From: Streptomyces sp. Je 1-79
Lineage (GTDB): Bacteria; Actinomycetota; Actinomycetes; Streptomycetales; Streptomycetaceae
Direction of reading: 5' to 3'
Assembly: GCF_025195125.1 (NCBI RefSeq)
Contig: NZ_JAMGSL010000011.1
Location: 124,001 to 188,000, forward strand
DNA: 64,000 nucleotides
A model generated the notes under the pieces. The model was not told where the DNA came from and ran no database searches. It was given only the letters and a program-made list of their open reading frames with translations. A program made the translations under genes and the position numbers. Of this stretch, positions 50,994-59,920 are shown piece by piece (the stretch's first letter is position 1; every line of letters starts with the position of its first letter).

Positions 50994-51655
50994 CTGCTGA
51001 CGTCGTAGACCTTAGCATCCTGATCGGCGGGAGGAAAAATCGAAATCCGCACGTCGGCGGCGGAGGCGGTACGGGCCGCCCGGACGCACGCCCAGAGCAT
51101 GACCTCGGGGCCCGGCAGCCAGGGATGGCGGGTGTCGGGGGCGACCACCCAGCGGGGCCCGGTGGCCTGGAGGGGCGTGAGCGGGGGGATCGTGATGGCG
51201 TCGCCGGTCCCGTGACAGAGCGGCGGCGGAACGGCTTCGCCCCACTCCTCCCAGTGCAGCAGGGCGGGTAACCGCTGGGCGGTGCCGGGCGCGGCGAAGA
51301 GCAGCATCCGGCCCCGGTGGACGGCGACGGGCCCGGAGCCCGGGCCCTCCGCCCAGAGCCGGTCGAGCATCCGGCGGCCGAAGATCGTGTCCACGTTCAC
51401 GACGTCGAAGGCGGTCCCGCAGGGGAGGACGGCGGGGGCGGCGGGCCGGGACTCCCAGAGCGCGAGCGTGGAGCGCGGATACGAGGCGGCGGAGGCGAGC
51501 CAGTCGGCGCCGGCGGCGGTGACGTGCGCGGAGTGGTGGCGGCGGTCGTCCGCGTCCCGGAGGAACCGGAAGATGTCGTGCCGGTCGGCCCGCCGCTCGT
51601 CGGCGTCGCTCTGGGCGGGGCTCAGGGGTGTCTCGTCTCGCAGCCATGCGGTCAT
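50984..51655 (-). CDS. Prim-pol-like (bifunctional primase/polymerase) domain protein
   Basis: 223 residues from ATG 51655. The layout CGTAFDVVNVDTIFGRRML, then PVAVHRGRMLLFAAPGTAQRLP and RWVVAPDTRHPWLPGP, is typical of short Streptomyces proteins annotated as bifunctional DNA primase/polymerase domain proteins. The usual metal-binding DxD of true prim-pol enzymes is not intact here (FDVVNVD), so catalytic activity is doubtful. The stop codon lies in the tRNA-Lys gene. Possible roles in DNA metabolism are speculative. Confidence 0.65.
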   Translation of the reverse strand: MTAWLRDETPLSPAQSDADERRADRHDIFRFLRDADDRRHHSAHVTAAGADWLASAASYPRSTLALWESRPAAPAVLPCGTAFDVVNVDTIFGRRMLDRLWAEGPGSGPVAVHRGRMLLFAAPGTAQRLPALLHWEEWGEAVPPPLCHGTGDAITIPPLTPLQATGPRWVVAPDTRHPWLPGPEVMLWACVRAARTASAADVRISIFPPADQDAKVYDVSRRR

Positions 51656-51854
51656 GACGTCAGGTCTACCGTCTGTGACGAAACAGATTCCGTGTGTTGC
51701 CGGAAACCCGGACAAGGGTGGTGCGAGGGGAGTATCTTTCGCACCGGCATATGCCAGGGGGTGGTGGCGGGGGCGCGTGGCGGGGGCGTGTGGCGACTCC
51801 GCGTCGGGCGCGCCTTCGAGCCGGGCGTCCGTCAGGGCCGGTCGTCCGTCCGGG

Positions 51855-52211
51855 CTAGTCGTCCGTCGGGGTGCCGGCCGTACGGAGGAGGTCGTGGCCG
51901 AAGTCGATCATGCGGCGCGCGTAGTCCTCCGTCCACTCCGCCCGCTCGGCGACGTCCGCCGCGGTCAGGCGGTCGAAGCGCCGCGGGTCGGCGAGCTGGG
52001 CCGCCGCCATCGCCTGGAACTCGATCGCCCGGTCCGTCGCCGCGCGGAACGCGAGCGTCAGCTCGGTCGCGCGCGCCAGCAGTTCACGCGGGTCCTCGAT
52101 GGACTCCAGGTCGAAGAAGTGCTCCGGGTCGGCGGTCGCCTCGGCGGGCTCGAAGACCAGCGGTGCGGGCCGGAGCCGCCGTTGTCCGTTCCGCTCCGCG
52201 GATTCCGCCAT
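51855..52211 (-). CDS. Conserved hypothetical protein
   Basis: 118 residues from ATG 52211, with AGGAGAAGG upstream. It is mostly helical and acidic (PEHFFDLESIEDPRELLARA, DVAERAEWTEDYARRMIDFG) without signal or membrane segment. I do not recognise a family. It stands 85 bp downstream of the TetR gene, on the same strand. The 139-bp gap on its other side (51716-51854) shows no gene. Confidence 0.6.
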   Translation of the reverse strand: MAESAERNGQRRLRPAPLVFEPAEATADPEHFFDLESIEDPRELLARATELTLAFRAATDRAIEFQAMAAAQLADPRRFDRLTAADVAERAEWTEDYARRMIDFGHDLLRTAGTPTDD

Positions 52212-52296
52212 CGTCCTTCTCCTCCTCGCACACACGCGGCCCGGACACCCGGGCCGCTTCCATTGTCCCGCCTCGCGCAAGAGGGCGGGTCCGCGG

Positions 52297-52911
52297 TCAG
52301 TCGCCCAGGCCGCGGAGGTAGACCCCGAGTCCGCCGAAGAACTCCCGTTCGGGGTCGACACCGGCCGCGTCTCGGGCGGCCTGCGCCATGTACGGGAAGC
52401 GGTCCTGGGGCAGTTCGGCGATGGCGGTCGTGCCCGGGCCCGCGAGGGACCCCAGGTGTTCGAGCTGTATCGCCCCGACGACGTAGCCGATCAGGCCGCG
52501 CAGCGCGACGACCCGCCGGTCGCCCTCGATCCCGGCCTCGGCCAGGAGCCCGAGCACCGACTCCGACCAGCGCAGCAGCCCCGGCAGCCGGTGCCGGTGG
52601 GTGAGTGTCAGCGGGACGGCGGCCGGGTGTGCGCCGACGCTGTCGCGCAGCCGCCGGACCATGACCTCGATCCGCTCCCGCCAGGGCGTGTCGGCGTCGG
52701 GCGGAGTCGGGTCGACGGAGCTCAGGACGCGCTCGACGACGAGCCCCTCCAGCTCGTCGCGGTCGGCGACGTACCGGTAGAGCCCCATGGTGCTCATGCC
52801 CAGTTCCTTGGCGACGGTCCGCATCGACAGGCCGGCGAGCCCGTCGCGGTCGATGACGGCGAGCGCGGCGACGGCCAGGTGTTCCTGGGTGAGGGAGCGA
52901 GGGCGGGGCAT
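52297..52911 (-). CDS. TetR family regulator
   Basis: 204 residues from ATG 52911. The N-terminal helix-turn-helix is LTQEHLAVAALAVIDRDGLA, LSMRTVAKELGMSTMGLYRYV (to ~50). The ligand domain is of the TetR-C type seen in actinobacterial regulators with a conserved segment LTHRHRLPGLLRWSE. It is divergent from the peroxiredoxin-like gene; the 68-bp gap holds two repeated operator-like sequences over a strong promoter, so it most likely represses that gene and itself. Confidence 0.9.
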   Translation of the reverse strand: MPRPRSLTQEHLAVAALAVIDRDGLAGLSMRTVAKELGMSTMGLYRYVADRDELEGLVVERVLSSVDPTPPDADTPWRERIEVMVRRLRDSVGAHPAAVPLTLTHRHRLPGLLRWSESVLGLLAEAGIEGDRRVVALRGLIGYVVGAIQLEHLGSLAGPGTTAIAELPQDRFPYMAQAARDAAGVDPEREFFGGLGVYLRGLGD

Positions 52912-52914
52912 GGG

Positions 52915-52942
52915 TTGACAGCGTACGGCATACGCCTACGCT
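52915..52942 (+). promoter_or_regulatory. Promoter with TetR operator repeats
   Basis: TTGACA (52915-52920) and TACGCT (52937-52942), 16 bp apart, face the peroxiredoxin-like gene. The spacer contains GCGTA-CGGCA-TACGC, an inverted repeat. A related copy, GTACGCCGTACGCCTACG (52953-52970), follows downstream of the -10 box and repeats most of GTACGGCATACGCCTACG. Confidence 0.65.
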
Positions 52943-52979
52943 GATAGGAGTACGCCGTACGCCTACGTGGAGGTCTTCC

Positions 52980-53567
52980 ATGCTCATGCCCGGCGCCACC
53001 ACTCCCGCCGCCGCCCGCGCGCTCGAACCGGTCCTCGGCCCCCCGGTCTCCGTGCCGGACCCCGAGCGTCTCGTCCATCTGCAGTTCCGCCGCTTCGCCG
53101 GCTGCCCGGTCTGCCACCTCCACCTGCGGTCGGTGGTCCGCCGGCACGCGGAGATCGAGGCGGCCGGAATCCGCGAGGTCGTGGTCTTCCACTCGCCCCC
53201 CGCGGAGCTCCACCCGCACCTGGACGGCCTGCCGTTCCCGGTCGTCGCCGACCCCGACAAGCGGCTCTACGCGGCCTTCGGCGTCGAGTCCTCGCCCCGG
53301 TCGCTGCTCTCCCCGCGGGCCTGGGGACCGATCGCCCGGGCCGTGCTCCTCGGCACCTGGGAGCTGCTGCGCGGACGGGCACGCCCGCCGGTGCGCCGAC
53401 CGCGGGGCGGACGGCTCGGCCTGCCCGCGGACTTCCTGATCACCCCGGACGGCCGCGTCGCCGCCGTGAAGTACGGCGAACACGCCGACGACCAGTGGCC
53501 GGTCGACGAACTCCTCACCCTCGCGGCCGCGGCCCGGGAGGCCCGGCCCGCCGCCACGAAGGCCTGA
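52980..53567 (+). CDS. AhpC/TSA-like peroxiredoxin family protein
   Basis: 195 residues from ATG 52980 (GGAGG upstream). The active-site region reads FRRFAGCPVCHLHL (a CPxC pair in place of the classical TxxC), followed by VVVFHSPPAELHPHL and FPVVADPDKRLYAAFGVE, typical of the AhpC/TSA fold. The C-terminus, LPADFLITPDGRVAAVKYGEHADDQW, also fits. A hydrophobic/Arg-rich insert lies at ~110-140. It should reduce peroxides or act as a thiol oxidoreductase, induced when the divergent TetR protein is released. Confidence 0.86.
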   Translation: MLMPGATTPAAARALEPVLGPPVSVPDPERLVHLQFRRFAGCPVCHLHLRSVVRRHAEIEAAGIREVVVFHSPPAELHPHLDGLPFPVVADPDKRLYAAFGVESSPRSLLSPRAWGPIARAVLLGTWELLRGRARPPVRRPRGGRLGLPADFLITPDGRVAAVKYGEHADDQWPVDELLTLAAAAREARPAATKA

Positions 53568-53570
53568 CTC

Positions 53571-54938
53571 TCAGGGCCGCCAGGCCACGCGGTGCTCCGC
53601 CAGGTGGGAGAGGACCGCGTGGTTGGCCTCCCAGCCGTCCGGGAACTTGACCGTGACCCCCAGCTGCACCGGCTCCGTCGAGGGGTGGTCGTCCAGGAGA
53701 TCGGCGACCCCCGCGCGGCAGACCACGATGCAGGCGTGGCGGTGGCGGGAGGCCAGCACGCACAGGCGGCCCGTCTCCAGGTGGAAGGCCGTGGCGTCCG
53801 GGCGGCCCGACAGGGGGTGGAGGACGACCGTCACGTCGTACTCCCGGCCCTGCAGGCGGTTCGCCGTGTCCACGGTCACGCCCGAGACGCCCAGCTCCGC
53901 CAGCGCCGCCCGGACCGCCGCCGCCTGGTCGCGGTGCGCGGTGCCGACCGCGATCCGGTCGGGCGTCAGCGGGACCCGGTCGGGCGGCGGGGCCTGGGCG
54001 GAGCCGAGAGCCGGGGGGAGCTCCGAGACGGTCACGCCGCCCCGGTCCAGGAGCCGGCGCACCACCAGCGCCACCGCCCCCACCGCCTCGGGATCCGTGC
54101 GCGGGGTGTGCCGGGCGGGGAGCTCCAGCAGGCCCCAGCCCGACTCCGCCGCCTCGTCCAGGACCCGGTCGGGACCCGATCCGTCCGACGCCACCCCGAA
54201 CGCGAGCCGCCGCTCGCCGGGGCCCGTACCGCTGCGGAACCGGGTGTACGGGTAGAACGCGTCGGAGACCAGCGGAGCCGCCGACGCCGGCAGCCGCCAG
54301 GACACCGGCAGCCGGTGCTGCGGCAGCTCCGGGTTGTGCGCGAGCAGCGTCGAGACGGCGCTCGCCGACGGGTCGTACGACAGCCCCGCCCACTGCTCCG
54401 CGCCGACCACCGAGAACGGGTCCAACTGCCCCGGGTCGCCCACGAACAGCGCCCGCTCGAAGAGCCCCGCCACCGCGAGCAGCGCGTCCGAGCGCATCTG
54501 GTACGCCTCGTCCACGATGGCGTGCGCCCACGGCTCGACGTTCTTCACGTGCGCCCACTTCGCCGCCGTCGAGATGACCACGTCCAGGCCCGCGAGATCC
54601 CCCGCCTTCGACGACTTCCGTACGTTCTCCAGGTCGTCGAGCGCCTTGTCGTACGGATCGCTGTCGTTGGAGTGCAGCCGCCCCACCGGCAGGTCCGGCT
54701 GCTTCTTCGCGAGCCGCAGCACCAGGTCGTCCACCTGCGCGTTCGTCTGCGCGACCACCATCAACGGCCGTCCGGCCTCCGCCAGTTCGAGGGCCGCGCG
54801 GACCACGAGCGTCGACTTGCCCGCGCCCGGCGGGGAGTCCACGACGACGCCCCGGGCGTCCCCGTGCAGGGTGTCGGCCAGGATGCCCGCCGTGGCCCGC
54901 GCGGCCTCCGCGGACGGGTCGAATCCATCGGGGCTCAC
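53571..54938 (-). CDS. SF1 helicase, Upf1/Dna2-like
   Basis: 455 residues from GTG 54938, overlapping the upstream gene by four bases. SF1B motifs: Walker A SPPGAGKST (35-43), motif Ia QTNAQVDDL (64-72), motif II VDEAYQM (142-148), motif III VGDPGQLDPF (166-175), motif IV region LPVSWRLP, motif V DTANRLQGREYD (357-368) and motif VI RLCVLASRHRHA (391-402). It is short because it lacks inserted accessory domains. Together with the Fe-S RecB-like nuclease at 56542-57837 it supplies the two activities of a Dna2-type enzyme as separate proteins. DNA repair or defence are both possible roles. Confidence 0.88.
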   Translation of the reverse strand: MSPDGFDPSAEAARATAGILADTLHGDARGVVVDSPPGAGKSTLVVRAALELAEAGRPLMVVAQTNAQVDDLVLRLAKKQPDLPVGRLHSNDSDPYDKALDDLENVRKSSKAGDLAGLDVVISTAAKWAHVKNVEPWAHAIVDEAYQMRSDALLAVAGLFERALFVGDPGQLDPFSVVGAEQWAGLSYDPSASAVSTLLAHNPELPQHRLPVSWRLPASAAPLVSDAFYPYTRFRSGTGPGERRLAFGVASDGSGPDRVLDEAAESGWGLLELPARHTPRTDPEAVGAVALVVRRLLDRGGVTVSELPPALGSAQAPPPDRVPLTPDRIAVGTAHRDQAAAVRAALAELGVSGVTVDTANRLQGREYDVTVVLHPLSGRPDATAFHLETGRLCVLASRHRHACIVVCRAGVADLLDDHPSTEPVQLGVTVKFPDGWEANHAVLSHLAEHRVAWRP

Positions 54939-56551
54939 AGCAGGTCCTCCGGCGTCGCGGCGTCGGGCAGTTCGGCGACGTCGGAGCGCGGCGGCCCGCC
55001 GTGCGTCCAGGGCGTCTCCTCCGGGTCGGGAAGCTTCGCGCCCACCCGCTGGTCGTGCTCGAAGAGCGTCCAGGCGATCCGCTCGCCCTTCTCCGGGACC
55101 GATCCCTCCGCGGGCTCCTTGGACCGGCCCATCCGGTCGGTGACCCGCAGCACGAGCGAGCCGTCCTCCTCGTACCGTACGAACTCCACGGTCTGCGGCT
55201 TTCCTTCGAGCGACCGGTACGCCCTGACGCCCGCGCCCAGGTGCGGGCGGTCGTCCGTGCGGACCGTGAGCAGCGGGCGCGGCGACGGGCGCTTCGACTC
55301 CGACCAGGCCATGGTCACGTCCACCACCTCCGCGACGAACGCCTCGCCCGAGAGCCGCCGCCCCGCCATCACCAGCGGATCGTCCAGGGCCTCCTGCGCC
55401 TCCAACTGGCCCTGCGCCGACTCGCGCGCGGCCAGCTTCTGCGCCGCCGAGACCGCGTCGTCGCGGCGGGGCTGCGGCGGCTCACCGGCGGTGACCCGGT
55501 CGCGGTGGCCGGTGAACGACCAGCGGTCGCGGGTCCAGCGGTCCGCCACCCGGGCCCCCTCGGGAAGCTCCCGCAGCAGGTCGAGGGCGCGCCACACCGC
55601 GTGCCAGGTCGGCGTGAGCTGCGAGAGGATCAGCCGGCGGATCTCCCCCTCGGCGCGGTGCAGTTCGCCCAGCCGCTCGTCGGCCGTCTCGCCGTCCTCG
55701 GCCGAGGCCAGCGCCTGCCGGGCCCGGTCGAAACGCTCGATGGCGGGCGCCAGCAGCCGGTTGTCGAAGGCCGGGTCGGTCGCGGGACCGGCCGGTGGGC
55801 AGAGCAACTGCCCGTCGCGGTCCCGCCCGAGCTCGGCCCGCTGCGCCGCCTCCGCCCCCGACTCTCCCCCTCGCTCCGCCGGGGGGACCCCCGCGCCGTC
55901 GGGGTCGACCCAGGCGAGCAGCGCACCGAGATGCTGGTCCTCCAGGGAGGACTGGCCCGTCGCCCAGTGGCGGTTCAGCAGATCCGTCGCCGTGAGCAGC
56001 AGCGAGGAACCCGGCACACGGGCCCGCTCGCCGAAGTGCGTCAGCCACCGGCCGAGCAGCGGCACGCGCGGCGGCGCGGGGAACGGCGTCTCCGGGTCCT
56101 GCTCGGCCGTCCGCCGGAACCGCATCGACCGCCCCAGGAGCCGTACGTACTCGACGCCCGCCCGGCTCGGCACGATCAGCTGCGGCGCGTCGGAGCACAG
56201 CTCGACCTCGACCTTGACCTTCTTCCCGGTCTCGGGGTCGGTCTCGTTCCGCTCCGCCGCCTCGACGAGGTCGGTGAACGAGTCGATGTACGGCAGGACT
56301 TCCTCGGCCAGGTCGGCGAGGAAGGCGAACCGCAGGTCCCGGTCGCGCGGCTGCGCGACCACCAGGAGCCGCGGCTCCTCGCGGTCGGTGCCGACCAGCG
56401 CGCCGAGCGGCGCACCCGCCTCACCGGCCGTGGTCAGCGGTACGAGGACGAGCGGCCGCTCCGCGACGTGCCGGTGGCGGACCGTGGCCAGCGGCTGGGC
56501 CCGCCCGGACTCGACGGCCTCCAGGCGGGCGAGGGTGGCGATCAGAGACAT
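54935..56551 (-). CDS. Unknown partner protein of nuclease-helicase operon
   Basis: 538 residues from ATG 56551. I recognise no domain. The N-terminal ~130 residues look alpha/beta (RPLVLVPLTTAGEAGAPLGA, RLLVVAQPRDRDLRFAF). The middle is helical with runs of charged residues, and the C-terminal part is beta-rich (VTMAWSESKRPSPRPLLTVR, VEFVRYEEDGSLVLRVTD). No Walker, nuclease or membrane motif stands out. It overlaps the nuclease gene by ten bases and the helicase gene by four, so all three are made together and likely form a complex. Confidence 0.8.
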   Translation of the reverse strand: MSLIATLARLEAVESGRAQPLATVRHRHVAERPLVLVPLTTAGEAGAPLGALVGTDREEPRLLVVAQPRDRDLRFAFLADLAEEVLPYIDSFTDLVEAAERNETDPETGKKVKVEVELCSDAPQLIVPSRAGVEYVRLLGRSMRFRRTAEQDPETPFPAPPRVPLLGRWLTHFGERARVPGSSLLLTATDLLNRHWATGQSSLEDQHLGALLAWVDPDGAGVPPAERGGESGAEAAQRAELGRDRDGQLLCPPAGPATDPAFDNRLLAPAIERFDRARQALASAEDGETADERLGELHRAEGEIRRLILSQLTPTWHAVWRALDLLRELPEGARVADRWTRDRWSFTGHRDRVTAGEPPQPRRDDAVSAAQKLAARESAQGQLEAQEALDDPLVMAGRRLSGEAFVAEVVDVTMAWSESKRPSPRPLLTVRTDDRPHLGAGVRAYRSLEGKPQTVEFVRYEEDGSLVLRVTDRMGRSKEPAEGSVPEKGERIAWTLFEHDQRVGAKLPDPEETPWTHGGPPRSDVAELPDAATPEDLL

Positions 56552-57837
56552 GAGCCGCCTCCCCGGCTCGCCGCGATCGCCTCGCCGCGCAGCGCGTGCG
56601 CCCGGCGCAGCGCCTCGACCGTCGGGTCGTCCGGGTCGCCCTCCTCGCCGCGGGCCGCCGCCAGGACCGCCTCGACCGTGGTCAGCCCGCCCAACTCGCC
56701 CCGTACGGAACGGCCCAGCGTCTCCACCACGCCCGCCTGCCGGGCCCGCTCCCGGCAGTGGAAGGCCAGCTCGCAGGCGGACAGGCACTCCGGCGCGTAC
56801 GCGTGCGGAACGGACTCCACCGCGGCCGTCAGCTCCTCCGCGGAGCAGGCCTCCACGTCGAAGGTGACGCCCTCCGGCAGCGCGGCCGCGATGTCCTCGA
56901 TCCGGGTGAGCCGGGTCAGCTGCCGGCGGGTCACCGACAGCTGCTTGCGCACGTCGACGACCGAGGCCGTCGGCAGGTTGGAGAAGTCCTTCGGGCAGAC
57001 GAGGAGCACGCTGTGCGCCACCTCGGCGCCCTCGGTCAGCGCCGCGACCCGCTCCAGGGCCAGCACGTACACCGCCGACTGGCGGGCGGCGGCGCCCACC
57101 TTGGAGGCGTCCGCGGAACCGTCGATCATCGGGAAGGACTTGATCTCCACGACCGTCCACCGGCCGTCGGGGTGCACCACCACGGCGTCCGGCTCCAGAT
57201 ACGCGGGGGAGCCCGCCACCTCCAGGGCCAGCATCGGGTGGTCGAGCAGCGCCCAGCGCCCGGCGGCGGTCGCCTCGCGCAGCGCGAGCGAGGTGCGGGC
57301 GGCGCGACCCTCGGGGCCGGCCGCCGCCAGGTCGGGAACCTGGACCGACCCGGGCTCCTCGATGCCGAGCAGCCGCAGCAGCTCGCGCCCGCCGTCGGCC
57401 TTGACCTTCGCCTCGAAGGCGTTGCCCCGCATGAACGCGAACTGCGACTGCCCGAAGGCGGCGGGCGATCCGAGCTTCGCCGCGAGCGCCGTCTTGTCCA
57501 CCCCGGCGCCGTCGAGCAGCGCGCGCCGTCTGCAGCCCGGGTTGGCGGCGAGCGCCGCCAGCGCCCGCGCGTCCAGTGGGTGCGGGACCACGGCGGGGCC
57601 GCGCAGCTCGGCGAGTTTCTCCCACACTCTCGGCTTCACCGGAGCGGGGGAGACCCCGTGCCGTCGTGTCGTCTGCGGAGGGAGAGGAGCTCCGCTGTCC
57701 AGGGATGCGCTCACCCGCGGAAGTCTCCCATCCGCCACTGACATTCGGTTGCGGTTCCCGCTCGGCGGCGCTCCCGGCCGTGCCGCGGACCGGGTGACCG
57801 GCGGTCCCGCGTCGCCCGGGCGACGCTGCGAATTCAT
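56542..57837 (-). CDS. Fe-S RecB-family nuclease (Cas4/AddB/Dna2-like)
   Basis: 431 residues from ATG 57837 (ATG 57744 is possible; the first ~60 residues are low-complexity). RecB-type nuclease motifs: GNAFE (138-142), Asp217 in LEPDAVVV, Glu231-Ile-Lys233 and QSAVY (253-257). Four cysteines are placed as in Cas4, AddB and Dna2 Fe-S nucleases: Cys101 (NPGCRRRALL) ahead of the domain and Cys351, Cys355 and Cys361 behind it (PECLSACELAFHCRE). It heads the operon with the unknown protein and the SF1 helicase. Its activity should be on single-stranded DNA ends, from family knowledge. Confidence 0.88.
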   Translation of the reverse strand: MNSQRRPGDAGPPVTRSAARPGAPPSGNRNRMSVADGRLPRVSASLDSGAPLPPQTTRRHGVSPAPVKPRVWEKLAELRGPAVVPHPLDARALAALAANPGCRRRALLDGAGVDKTALAAKLGSPAAFGQSQFAFMRGNAFEAKVKADGGRELLRLLGIEEPGSVQVPDLAAAGPEGRAARTSLALREATAAGRWALLDHPMLALEVAGSPAYLEPDAVVVHPDGRWTVVEIKSFPMIDGSADASKVGAAARQSAVYVLALERVAALTEGAEVAHSVLLVCPKDFSNLPTASVVDVRKQLSVTRRQLTRLTRIEDIAAALPEGVTFDVEACSAEELTAAVESVPHAYAPECLSACELAFHCRERARQAGVVETLGRSVRGELGGLTTVEAVLAAARGEEGDPDDPTVEALRRAHALRGEAIAASRGGGSCL

Positions 57838-57887
57838 GTGCGGGATGATGGTGGTGCACCCGATACGTGAACCCCTGGAGGGCCTTC

Positions 57888-58484
57888 ATGGCACCCCCGC
57901 GCATGCTGCTCGCCCGGCACGGCCAGACCGAATGGTCGCTGAGCGGCCGGCACACCGGCAGGACGGACATCCCCCTGCTCGACGAGGGCCGGCGCGGCGC
58001 CAAGCTGCTCGGCGAGCGGCTGCACCGGTCGCCGTGGAACGGCCTGCCGGACGTGGAGGTCCGCACCAGCCCGCTGGTACGCGCGCGTGAGACCTGCGAG
58101 ATCGCCGGCTTCGGCGAGCGGGCGCAGGACTGGGACGCGTTGATGGAGTGGGACTACGGGGCGTACGAAGGGCTGACCCCGCCCGAGATCCAGGCGATCC
58201 AGCCCGGCTGGCTCCTGTGGCGCGACGGCGTGCCGGAGGGGGAGACCCTGGCGCAGGTCACGGCGCGGGCGGACGAGGTCGTGGAGTGGGCGCGGTCCGC
58301 GGACCGCGACGTGCTGGTCTTCGCGCACGGCCACATCCTGCGCTCGCTCGCGGCGCGCTGGCTGGGCGAGCCCGTCTCCTTCGGTGCCCGCATCGGCCTC
58401 GACCCGACGAGCCTGTCGGTGCTGGGCTGGATGTACGGCAAGCCCGCCCTCGCACGCTGGAACGACACGGGGCACCTGGAGTAG
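57888..58484 (+). CDS. Histidine phosphatase family protein
   Basis: 198 residues from ATG 57888 (GGAGG seven bases upstream). The RHG motif is [11 protein letters not shown] (residues ~7-17) with the catalytic His; the second His is in [14 protein letters not shown] and the acid in [11 protein letters not shown]. It is of the single-domain phosphoglycerate-mutase-like type, which includes many small-molecule phosphatases. It is divergent from the nuclease operon with 50 bp between and has no other obvious partner. The 149-bp gap behind it shows no gene. Confidence 0.9.
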   Translation: MAPPRMLLARHGQTEWSLSGRHTGRTDIPLLDEGRRGAKLLGERLHRSPWNGLPDVEVRTSPLVRARETCEIAGFGERAQDWDALMEWDYGAYEGLTPPEIQAIQPGWLLWRDGVPEGETLAQVTARADEVVEWARSADRDVLVFAHGHILRSLAARWLGEPVSFGARIGLDPTSLSVLGWMYGKPALARWNDTGHLE

Positions 58485-58633
58485 CACCGCACTGTCGGCG
58501 GCGCCACGGAACCTGGGCGGTCCGGCGGCCGGGTTCCGGGGCCGGGCGGACCGGGCGTTCCGGTGGCAGCCGGGGTTGTCGTACCGGCTGACGGAGCCGT
58601 GTTCCCGTGGCCGGGGCCCCGGGGCCGGGCGGT

Positions 58634-59920
58634 TCAGCGGACGTTCGCCAGGACCCGGCCCGTCTCCGTCAGGATGCGGCGGATACGGGAGGACTGGACG
58701 TCGCCCAGCGAGTCCACCACGCGCCGCGCCTCCGCCGCCGCCTCGTCCGGGCGGCCCGCGTGGGCCAGGTCGCTCGCCAGCTGGGCCCGGTAGAGGGCGA
58801 GGTTGCGGGCGAAGTGGGGGTTCTGGAGGACGGTCGCGCGATGGGCGTGGCGGGCCGCGCGGCCCCAGTCGCCCAGCTCCGACCAGCACCCGGCCTCCAG
58901 CGCCTCCAGCTCCGGCTCCCCGAAGAAGGACATCCACTCCGGGTCCCCCTCGCCCTGTCCGCGGGCGAATTCGGTGTGCGCGCGGCCGAGGGCCTGCTCG
59001 CAGGCGGCCCGGTCACCGAGTCCGGCCCAGGCACCCGCCTCCCGCAGGGAGAGGAGGGAGAGCAGCCGGGCGGAGGAGAGCGGCTGTGCCGCCCGCAGCC
59101 CCGCCTGGGCGGCGCGGACCGCCTCCCGGTACCGTCCCGCGTCCCTGGCCAGGAACGACGTGTTGCAGAAGGCGTGTGCCTCCAGGGCGGGATCGCCCGC
59201 CACGCGCGCGGTGGCGAGGGCCTCCGCGTAGTGGGAGCGGGCGTCGTCGAACCGGCCGGAGTCGTGGGCCAGCCAGCCGACGGAGATCGCGAGCTCCCCG
59301 GCGCCGGCGTGCAGCCGGTCCTCGGTGGAGCGGCGGGCCGTCGTGCCCGCGTCGAGCAGGGCGTACGCGGCCCGCAGGGGCTGAGCGGCCGCCTTGTACA
59401 GGCCGTCGGCGCCGTGCCGGTCGTCGAGGAGCCGGATCTGCCGTACGGCTTCCTCGACGGCGCGGACCTCGGTCTCGCCGATCCTGTGGGCCCCGCGAGG
59501 GGCGGGGATCGCGACGGCCGTGCCGCCGAGTCCCAGCGAGGCGGCCGCCAGGGTGGCGGTACCGCTCGTCATGAATGCGCGACGCAGCACGTCGCTCTCC
59601 TCATCGTTCCGGGTCGTGATGGCGGGCGGGGGCGCCCCGGCCGAGACGAGGGGCCGTCGGCCGCGTACCGCCTCTCGCGCCGAGAAGCCCAGGTCCGCCA
59701 GGGAGAGACCGGGGAACATGTGCAGGAACACCCGCTCGTACGCGTAGTTGGGGCAGCGGATCTCGCCCGCCTCCACGCGCCCGATGTAGCGGGCGTCGCA
59801 CGCGACCCGCTCGCCGATCTCCCGCGCCGCCCGCCGGACCGCCGCGGCGAACTCCGCCGGCGAGTGCTGCCCGCGGAGCCGGCGGAAGGCGAGATTGGGA
59901 ACTGCCCCTGACACCGCCAT
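58634..59920 (-). CDS. XRE-TPR transcriptional regulator
   Basis: 428 residues from ATG 59920, with AGGAGAGGG upstream. The N-terminal HTH-like part covers ~1-75 (FAAAVRRAAREIGERVACDA, RYIGRVEAGEIRCPN). At ~115-145 sits a twin-arginine-like hydrophobic stretch (LRRAFMTSGTATLAAASLGL), which is common in this regulator type although it is not at the N-terminus. The remainder is tetratricopeptide repeats (~150-428), e.g. AHAFCNTSFLARDAGRYREA. Such proteins are common in Streptomyces and may sense small peptides or metabolites. It is divergent from a conserved small gene at 60146, likely its target. Confidence 0.8.
   Translation of the reverse strand: MAVSGAVPNLAFRRLRGQHSPAEFAAAVRRAAREIGERVACDARYIGRVEAGEIRCPNYAYERVFLHMFPGLSLADLGFSAREAVRGRRPLVSAGAPPPAITTRNDEESDVLRRAFMTSGTATLAAASLGLGGTAVAIPAPRGAHRIGETEVRAVEEAVRQIRLLDDRHGADGLYKAAAQPLRAAYALLDAGTTARRSTEDRLHAGAGELAISVGWLAHDSGRFDDARSHYAEALATARVAGDPALEAHAFCNTSFLARDAGRYREAVRAAQAGLRAAQPLSSARLLSLLSLREAGAWAGLGDRAACEQALGRAHTEFARGQGEGDPEWMSFFGEPELEALEAGCWSELGDWGRAARHAHRATVLQNPHFARNLALYRAQLASDLAHAGRPDEAAAEARRVVDSLGDVQSSRIRRILTETGRVLANVR

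Noticed and set aside
53592-58090. Very long open frames (over 1000 codons) on the plus strand opposite the nuclease-helicase operon
   Set aside because: They mirror the minus-strand genes; their translations are Arg/Pro/Ser-rich without domains, as expected from GC-rich codon bias in the opposite strand.
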